From Candidatus Altimarinota bacterium (GTDB taxonomy: Bacteria > Patescibacteriota > Gracilibacteria > UM-FILTER-43-11), in the NCBI GenBank assembly GCA_028281045.1, contig JANQKP010000001.1, positions 1-64,000 of the forward strand: DNA of 64,000 nt. The letters run 5' to 3'. Both the position numbers and the translations under genes were made by a program. Positions 58,549 through 64,000 of this stretch are shown in pieces (the stretch's first letter is position 1; each line of letters starts with the position of its first letter). A model generated the notes under the pieces. That model was given only the letters and a program-made list of their open reading frames with translations, was not told the DNA's origin and searched no databases.

Positions 58549-58926
58549 CTATTTATTACGCCTATCTCCTTCTAGTCTGCAATTAACAACCTCTATGCAC
58601 CCTTGAGCTTTAGTATGACATTCAAGCTCTTCCTCATCTACTTTACTTCTGAAGCCCTCACGATTGAAGCTGTCGACACAGAGTTCCAAACTACCTTGCT
58701 TAGAATCTGCATTGAAGGCATGTAACATAGTAGCCCATCCTGGGCATACCTTTATGATGTTTGCACAGGCCTCTTTAGATATAGCACGTCTTTTTTCCTG
58801 TGGGCTAAGCTCTGGCTCATTGCATCCAGCAGCCATAAGGCTCAAGAAAAGCATGCCAATCATTTTTCTCTGAGAGTTGATTTGGAAAGATGGGTGCATC
58901 GGTAATGTTTTTTCTCTTAATTTCAT
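58549..58926 (-). CDS. Small Cys-rich lipoprotein
   Basis: 125 residues from ATG 58926. The segment MIGMLFLSLMAAGCNEPE has a lipobox (LMAAGC). The mature part has six more Cys (CANIIKVCPGW, ELCVDSF, LECHTKAQGCIEVVNC), probably disulfide-paired outside the cell. A TATAAT box (58950-58955, minus) supports this start; ATG 58899 is an alternative. No family recognised. Confidence 0.7.
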   Translation of the reverse strand: MKLREKTLPMHPSFQINSQRKMIGMLFLSLMAAGCNEPELSPQEKRRAISKEACANIIKVCPGWATMLHAFNADSKQGSLELCVDSFNREGFRSKVDEEELECHTKAQGCIEVVNCRLEGDRRNK

Positions 58927-58964
58927 GGGCAATAAATTAAGGAGAAAACATTATAGCAATAATA

Positions 58965-60236
58965 CTAGCTTTCGTATATGGCCCCTGCCACAATAGTTTT
59001 TTCAGGCCATCCTTTTAGGCTCATTTCATGAAAAGGACAGTTTTTCCCCTTAGAAACAAGCTTATGTCTATCGACGACAATGGCTTTATCTAAATTTACA
59101 ATGGTGATGTCTGCAATAGAGCCTTCTTCTAAGGTTCCTGCAGCAACTTCTCCAATCTTGGCAGGCGCTGAGGTGAGTAGTTCAATCACATCAATAAGTT
59201 CCATGCCTTGATTGTGATACAGCTCGGTGATCGTCGCAGGTACTAGTACCTCGATTTCGCTGAAACCAAAGGCAGCTTCACGAATATCTCCTGATTTTTC
59301 TTCTTCACTGTGTGGAGCATGATCGGTGATCATACAATCTATGGTTCCATCTTTAATTCCTTCTATAAGCGCCAAGCGATCTTGTTCGGTACGGAGTGGG
59401 GGATTTACTTTTCCAAGGGCTCCTATAGTTAGAATAATGTCTTCGGTGAGCATAATGTGATGCGCCGTGACATCGGCAGTTACATTTAAGCCTTCAGCTT
59501 TGGCGTCACGCACTAGCTGAACCGATTCTGCCGTGGTGATATGCGTTACATGGGCTTTAGCCCCTGTTTCTCTGGCCATAAAGATGGCTCTTTCTACAGC
59601 GCGAGATTCTTTTTCATTGGGTTGGCCAGGCACGCCCAGTTCATCGCTCACGCGGCCTTCGTTCATCACGCCACCCTCTCCAACGTCATCCATTTCAGGG
59701 TGGGTGACTACGGTCATATTCAGTTCTTTTGCTTTTTCATAAGCCGCTCTTAATATAGTTTCATCGTTTACGTCGTATCCATCATCTGAAATGTGTTTGA
59801 TCCCAAACTGCGTGTATTCCTCAATATTCGCTAGTTCACTACCTTCCAGGTGTTTGGTAATCGCTCCAATGATTTCCAAGTGCACACGAGCGTCTTTGGC
59901 TAGATCTTTATATTGCTGAATCGCAGAAACACTGCAAAGCTGCGGCGTGGTGTTAGGCATAGCAAATACAGTGGTAACCCCTCCTTTTCTAGCCGCTAAA
60001 GTTCCGGTTTCTATCGTTTCTTTATAGGCTTGTCCCAGGTCTCTTAAGTGCACATGTAAATCTATGGCTCCAGGCATCACAATACGGCCAGCGGCTAAGA
60101 TCACATTCGTGTCTTTTTCCGCCTCAATGTCTCCAATCTTAACGATTTTATCGTCTTCGATGAGAATATCGGTTACCTCATCCAGATTTTGGGCTGGATC
60201 GATAACTCGACCTGATTTAATGAGGATTTTACTCAT
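58965..60236 (-). CDS. pyrC: Dihydroorotase
   Basis: 423 residues, type I DHOase. Metal ligands in DLHVHLRDLGQAYKETIETG, the HPE and HVTHITTAE histidines, and the catalytic DHAPHSEEEK. Closes carbamoyl-aspartate to dihydroorotate. Overlaps pyrB by 8 bp (ATGAGTAA), so the two pyrimidine enzymes are coupled. Confidence 0.95.
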   Translation of the reverse strand: MSKILIKSGRVIDPAQNLDEVTDILIEDDKIVKIGDIEAEKDTNVILAAGRIVMPGAIDLHVHLRDLGQAYKETIETGTLAARKGGVTTVFAMPNTTPQLCSVSAIQQYKDLAKDARVHLEIIGAITKHLEGSELANIEEYTQFGIKHISDDGYDVNDETILRAAYEKAKELNMTVVTHPEMDDVGEGGVMNEGRVSDELGVPGQPNEKESRAVERAIFMARETGAKAHVTHITTAESVQLVRDAKAEGLNVTADVTAHHIMLTEDIILTIGALGKVNPPLRTEQDRLALIEGIKDGTIDCMITDHAPHSEEEKSGDIREAAFGFSEIEVLVPATITELYHNQGMELIDVIELLTSAPAKIGEVAAGTLEEGSIADITIVNLDKAIVVDRHKLVSKGKNCPFHEMSLKGWPEKTIVAGAIYES

Positions 60237-61143
60237 TGTAATTAGAGCTTAGGTATTTAAGAAGTCCCATTCTCATATAGAGTCCGTTTTCTACTTGTCT
60301 AAAGTAGGCGGCTTGAGGCAGCTCATCTACATCCGTAGCAATTTCATCGACTCTAGGCAGAGGATGAAGGACTTTCAGAGATTCTTTTCCTTGTTTCACT
60401 AGATTGGCATCTAGAATGTAGCATCCTTTGAGCTTGTCGTATTCTCTTGGGTCTTCAAAACGCTCTGCTTGGATGCGAGTCATATAAATGATATCTGATT
60501 TTTTCACTGCTTCGCTTAAATCTTCAGTTTCTTCGTACTCCACCCCTCTTTCTTTAAGCAGGTTGGTGTATTTCTCTGAGATCTTCAGCTCTTCTGGGCT
60601 CACAAAGACCACCTTGATGTCGTAAAGCGATACCAGGTAAAGCAGCGAATGAACCGTTCTTCCGTATTTTAGGTCTCCGACAAAGGCGATGGTTTTGCCA
60701 TCGATAGCTCCTGCTTCGCGGTGAATGGTGTAAGTATCTAGCAGCGCTTGCGATGGATGCTGATTCGCTCCATCTCCACCGTTTACAAAAGGTTTCTTAG
60801 TGTATTTAATCACTTCTTCTGCCGCTCCAGAGGTGGGCTGTCTCATCACCACAATGTCGGCGAGTTTATCGAAGACTTGAATCGTATCGGCTAGAGTTTC
60901 TCCTTTTTTCGTTGACGTCGTGCTGGCATCGGCTACTCCTATAATAGAGGCTCCCAGTCTAGCGGCAGCGCTTTCAAAAGAAAGTCTGGTTCTGGTGCTA
61001 GGCTCGAAGAAAAGCGTTGCGACCACTTTACCTTTTAGGTCATCCGTATGCCTTGCTTCACGCATGCTTTCAGCTTCTTTTATTAAAAAATCGACTTCCT
61101 CGCGAGTGAGGTCAGCCGTCGTGGTTAATTGAGTGCGGTTCAT
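60229..61143 (-). CDS. pyrB: Aspartate carbamoyltransferase catalytic chain
   Basis: 304 residues. Carbamoyl-phosphate loop FFEPSTRTRLSFESAAARLG, GDGANQHPSQALLDTYTI, DLKYGRTVHSLLYL and HPLPRVDEI. Commits aspartate to pyrimidines. No pyrI regulatory gene follows. The leader AAATAAAAACT directly before ATG is the A-rich element seen elsewhere. Confidence 0.96.
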   Translation of the reverse strand: MNRTQLTTTADLTREEVDFLIKEAESMREARHTDDLKGKVVATLFFEPSTRTRLSFESAAARLGASIIGVADASTTSTKKGETLADTIQVFDKLADIVVMRQPTSGAAEEVIKYTKKPFVNGGDGANQHPSQALLDTYTIHREAGAIDGKTIAFVGDLKYGRTVHSLLYLVSLYDIKVVFVSPEELKISEKYTNLLKERGVEYEETEDLSEAVKKSDIIYMTRIQAERFEDPREYDKLKGCYILDANLVKQGKESLKVLHPLPRVDEIATDVDELPQAAYFRQVENGLYMRMGLLKYLSSNYNE

Positions 61144-61238
61144 AGTTTTTATTTAGCTGTACTCATTGTATTTCAAAATGTATATAAAACAAGGGCAAAT
61201 TTTGCTAAACTCTTATGGCTTTAACTTAACTTATTAAA

Positions 61239-62519
61239 ATGCACTTTGCAGACGAGGCAGAAATCAACGTGAAAGCAGGTTCAGGAGGCAATGGAAGCCC
61301 GTCGTTCAGACGTGAGAAGTTTGTAGCCAAAGGTGGTCCAGATGGAGGAAATGGTGGAGATGGAGGTTCTATCATTATGATTGCTGATGAAAACATCAAC
61401 ACTCTAGTAAATTTCCTTTCTAAAAAGCATTACAAGGCAGAGCATGGTGAACAAGGGCTTGGAAATAATAAGTACGGAAAAGAAGGGGAAGACATGTTAC
61501 TTAAAGTGCCTGTGGGAACCATTATTAAAGATGCCGATACCGGAGAAGAGTTAGCCGATTTAACGCATATTGGAGACCAAGTGGTGGTGGCTCAAGGAGG
61601 AATGGGTGGAAAAGGAAACGCCAGCTTTGTTTCGAGTACAAGACGTGCTCCAGATTTTGCAGAACTGGGAGAACCTGGAGAAGAAAAGAATTTAAAACTA
61701 GAGCTGAAGCTGATCGCAGATATTGCGATCATTGGTTATCCCAGTGTAGGGAAATCCACTTTGATTTCGCGAATCTCTAACGCGAAACCAAAGATTGCTG
61801 ATTATCCTTTTACAACGTTAATTCCAAACCTTGGCGTTGTTAAAGTCGATGACACCGATTTCGTTGTCGCCGATATTCCTGGGCTCATTGAAGGAGCCCA
61901 TGAAGGAAAAGGACTTGGCGATGCGTTCTTAAAACACATTGAAAGAACCAAGTTCTTGGTGCATCTCATGGACGCCACAACAGATGATTTAAGAGATGAA
62001 TACGAAAAGCTCAACAAAGAGCTAGAGCTTTATAGTAAAAATCTTTCTAAAAAACCACAGCTACTCGTATTTAATAAATTAGATAGCTCTATTGAAGAGC
62101 TCAACGAAGAAATTCAAAAAGAGTTTAAAAAAGAGAAGCCTCTATTTATTTCAGCCGTAACCGGGGAGGGAATAGATGAATTTTTATACAAACTTAAAGA
62201 TGAGGTCATTAAACTCCGTAAAAAAGAAGCCGTGGCTAAGCCAAAAGAAGCCAAAGAAAGAAAAGTCTTTAGACCGCATTTAGAAAAACAAGACACGCGT
62301 AACTACACCATAGAAAAAGAAGGAGATGGATTCCGTATTAAAGGAAAACGTATAGAGCAGATTGCCATCATGACTGATATGACCCGGCGTGGAGCCATCG
62401 TGCGTGTGCATGATGTACTTTCTAAAATTGGAGCTCAGAAACAAATGAAATCTATGGGCGCCCAAGAAGGGGATCCAATTTACATTGGAGAACGTAAATT
62501 TGAATTCAGAGATATCTAG
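61239..62519 (+). CDS. obg: Obg GTPase
   Basis: 426 residues. Glycine-rich Obg fold (INVKAGSGGNGSPSFRREKF), G domain with GYPSVGKSTLISRISN (G1), DIPGLIEGAHEGKGLG (G3) and NKLD (G4), and a C-terminal OCT domain (YTIEKEGDGFRIKGKRIEQI). Late 50S assembly and stress control. Ends in CTAG shared with the NAG kinase gene. Confidence 0.97.
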   Translation: MHFADEAEINVKAGSGGNGSPSFRREKFVAKGGPDGGNGGDGGSIIMIADENINTLVNFLSKKHYKAEHGEQGLGNNKYGKEGEDMLLKVPVGTIIKDADTGEELADLTHIGDQVVVAQGGMGGKGNASFVSSTRRAPDFAELGEPGEEKNLKLELKLIADIAIIGYPSVGKSTLISRISNAKPKIADYPFTTLIPNLGVVKVDDTDFVVADIPGLIEGAHEGKGLGDAFLKHIERTKFLVHLMDATTDDLRDEYEKLNKELELYSKNLSKKPQLLVFNKLDSSIEELNEEIQKEFKKEKPLFISAVTGEGIDEFLYKLKDEVIKLRKKEAVAKPKEAKERKVFRPHLEKQDTRNYTIEKEGDGFRIKGKRIEQIAIMTDMTRRGAIVRVHDVLSKIGAQKQMKSMGAQEGDPIYIGERKFEFRDI

Positions 62520-63778
62520 TGGCCTTGATAGGTATAGACCACTTTACCTTGAGGGATACCTCCATAGTCTTTAATGAATCCAGGCATATCTGCATGGCCC
62601 ACCATTTCTTGAAGTGGTCCTTCTAGCTTAAAGCCGGCTTTATCGAATGAACTAGCGGCTCCATCCACCTTGGTCACAAGGCCAATCTTCTGACTCAGGG
62701 CATTGGCATGGGCTTTTGCATTTTCTAAGATCATTCTTCCGTAGCCATTAGACTTTGGCCCTGCCCAATACATGCCAAGCTCAGTCCACTGATGGGCTCT
62801 TGGAATAAGAGAAACTCCTCCTAGCATAGAATTTTTCACCTTCATTAAGTGATGATAGGTGATGGCTTCTTCAATTTCTTTAGGACCTCTTTGTCTAAAT
62901 GGTCCTTTGGCTTGCATAAGGTCTGCAAATACGGCTTCAATAATAGGAATTTCCTCAGGTTTCACCATAGGGTGCTCGTGTTTAAACAGATCAATCACCA
63001 TCGTTCCATATCCTTTCCAGCCTAGAAGCTCTTCTCTCAAGTATCCACCGCCAAGGGCAACCCCTTTGCTGGCTTTTGGAATTACTTCCATCATAAGATT
63101 GGCTTTATTCACCATGCCACCTTGGATGGTTCCATCGTCTATTAATGGGGCTAGTTCTTCTAGGGTGAGTACAGGGAATATATTTTTGTCTTTATCCCAA
63201 ATCCCATTGGAATCACTGAGCATCACAAGCTCATTGATTCTTCCATGGGCACTTAAAATCGCTTTCATCATGTGATCTGCATTCACATTCACAAAGCCAT
63301 TCTCTGCTTGTCCGATGAATTGGTAGACGCTGAGCATGTGACTAGGATCAAATTGGTCAATGTAAACCGGTTCACCCACAAAGCCATGAGCGCCTGCATC
63401 TAAGTAACCACACTTAATGGTTGCAGGATCTTGAAAATGTATAGGCACTGAAGCAAATAAGTCGGCCAGATAAGCACGGATTTCTTTGGCTGCAGGAATA
63501 AGGGCCTGATCAATGGCTTTTTTCTCGGTATAGCGAATGCCACCCGTTTTTTTAATAGATAACTTCTTATCTTCGTAATGTTTATCAATAATAGGTCCTC
63601 CACCCACATTTAAAATGAATTTAATCCCATATCTCATGAGTTCCATCATGGTTTCGGCATCGCGCTGAAACTCTGGGGTGTTTAAGACAGATCCACTCAC
63701 TCTAAGTAAGATGGTTTTTCCAGCATACAAATCAATGTAGGCCTCTTCCTGTGGTGTGTAGTGGGGGGAACTTTGCAT
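62516..63778 (-). CDS. Fused acetylglutamate kinase-like/GNAT protein (bifunctional NAGS-NAGK type)
   Basis: 420 residues. Residues 15-265 are an amino-acid-kinase domain (AGKTILLRVSGSVL; NVGGGPIIDKHYEDKKL; LVMLSDSNGIWDKDKNIFP; IQGGMVNKANLMMEVIPKA). Residues 275-420 resemble a GNAT acetyltransferase (ELGMYWAGPKSNGYGRMIL, LVTKVDGAASSFDKAGFKLE). This order matches bifunctional N-acetylglutamate synthase/kinase, which starts arginine synthesis. No other arg biosynthesis genes are in the window. Controlled, by inference, by the Arg-codon attenuator upstream. Confidence 0.85.
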   Translation of the reverse strand: MQSSPHYTPQEEAYIDLYAGKTILLRVSGSVLNTPEFQRDAETMMELMRYGIKFILNVGGGPIIDKHYEDKKLSIKKTGGIRYTEKKAIDQALIPAAKEIRAYLADLFASVPIHFQDPATIKCGYLDAGAHGFVGEPVYIDQFDPSHMLSVYQFIGQAENGFVNVNADHMMKAILSAHGRINELVMLSDSNGIWDKDKNIFPVLTLEELAPLIDDGTIQGGMVNKANLMMEVIPKASKGVALGGGYLREELLGWKGYGTMVIDLFKHEHPMVKPEEIPIIEAVFADLMQAKGPFRQRGPKEIEEAITYHHLMKVKNSMLGGVSLIPRAHQWTELGMYWAGPKSNGYGRMILENAKAHANALSQKIGLVTKVDGAASSFDKAGFKLEGPLQEMVGHADMPGFIKDYGGIPQGKVVYTYQGH

Positions 63779-63795
63779 GGCGCGAAATTTTACAT

Positions 63796-63833
63796 AATAA
63801 AAAAAGCTCTGTCCAGTGCATGGATCAGAGACT
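63796..63833 (-). terminator. Attenuator terminator before the NAGS-NAGK gene
   Basis: Minus strand: CTCTG-A-TCCA pairs with TGGACAGAG (plus 821-830 with 807-815 within 63xxx) around TGCAC, followed by seven T residues (63799-63805). It stands between the leader peptide and the gene, so transcription must escape it. Confidence 0.85.
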
Positions 63834-63852
63834 TTGTTTCAGTTAACTTAAA

Positions 63853-63927
63853 CTAACGCCATTTCTGACCACATGCAGAAATACGGCGACGACGAGCTCC
63901 TGTGTTGATCAGTGAAATGAAGTTCAT
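63853..63927 (-). CDS. Arg-rich leader peptide (24 aa) of the attenuator
   Basis: ATG at 63927 to TAG at 63853. Residues 1-11 are MNFISLINTGA, followed by four Arg codons in a row (CGT CGT CGC CGT, 63883-63894), then ISACGQKWR. It begins about 14 nt after the predicted transcript start. Codons 18-22 (GCATGTGGTCAGA, 63864-63876) can pair with the 5' arm of the terminator. Too short for a typical protein; best explained as a sensing peptide. A free small protein is the alternative. Confidence 0.75.
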   Translation of the reverse strand: MNFISLINTGARRRRISACGQKWR

Positions 63928-63947
63928 AAGTTGAATTAAGTAAGTTC

Positions 63948-63976
63948 ACTTTACCTTATATATAAAGGTAAGTCAA
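63948..63976 (-). promoter_or_regulatory. Promoter of the attenuator-NAGS-NAGK transcript, with inverted repeat in the spacer
   Basis: Minus strand TTGACT (63971-63976), 17-bp spacer, TAAAGT (63948-63953). The spacer contains TACCTT (63952-63957) and AAGGTA (63965-63970), a 6-bp inverted repeat that could be an operator. Confidence 0.65.
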
Positions 63977-64000
63977 ATATTGTTTAAAGCGACATTATAG

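Overview
The window looks like a chromosome piece from a small-genome bacterium of the Candidate Phyla Radiation, most probably the Peregrinibacteria/Gracilibacteria branch. Pointers seen in the sequence: moderate GC, dense packing, tail-to-tail gene overlaps of a few bases, S-layer-homology (SLH) surface proteins, a PrgI/TraC-like pair, a single-pass membrane protein of a type common in these genomes, a gamma-alpha fused 2-oxoacid oxidoreductase, and almost no UGA stop codons. The taxonomic call is inference. There are no rRNA genes, IS elements, prophage or CRISPR.

Layout. 1-5.4 kb: S-adenosylmethionine cycle (ahcY; metK behind a SAM-I riboswitch), glutamate racemase, a peroxiredoxin/glutaredoxin/alkyltransferase-like cluster and enolase. 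5.5-10.4 kb: a lipoprotein, then a translationally coupled flavodoxin, korA, korB and small-ORF operon. 10.5-15.5 kb: purL, an SLH protein and holA. 15.5-18 kb (minus): a CorC-like protein and a DedA-UppP fusion. 18.1-24.7 kb: argS, tRNA-Phe, thyA-folA, pgk and a membrane protein. 24.7-29.1 kb (minus): PrgI/TraC-like pair, a second SLH protein, EF-P. 29.2-33.7 kb: doxX, tRNA with CAU anticodon, bL9, a peptide-binding protein, SecG and a membrane protein of foreign appearance. 33.9-38.8 kb: comF, methyltransferase-like and unknown genes, a PurQ-PurS-like fusion, a SpoU methyltransferase, a chorismate-mutase-like protein. 38.8-43.6 kb: clpC, fmt, nanoRNase. 43.7-47.3 kb: a methyltransferase-like gene, a TrmB-type regulator and a degenerate histidine-kinase-like protein around strong promoters. 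47.3-57.4 kb: tRNA-Leu, ligA, a pilT-cNMP/GAF-membrane protein operon, pyrH-frr-rseP, dnaA. 57.4-64 kb: Nif3-like, lipoprotein, pyrB-pyrC, obg and a fused acetylglutamate kinase/GNAT protein.

The most striking element is at the right end. The kinase/GNAT gene has a leader with a strong promoter, a 24-codon peptide containing four consecutive Arg codons, a stretch able to form an antiterminator, and an intrinsic terminator just before the gene. This is the architecture of a ribosome-mediated attenuator, with arginine as the implied signal.

Two window-wide patterns stand out. Of about 60 genes only one ends in TGA, and it ends in tandem TGA TGA. Coupled genes use TAATG rather than ATGA junctions, and six convergent pairs overlap by exactly the four bases TTAA or CTAG. 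Most genes lack a Shine-Dalgarno sequence and have A-rich leaders, yet many promoters are close to the sigma-70 consensus with 17-bp spacers.
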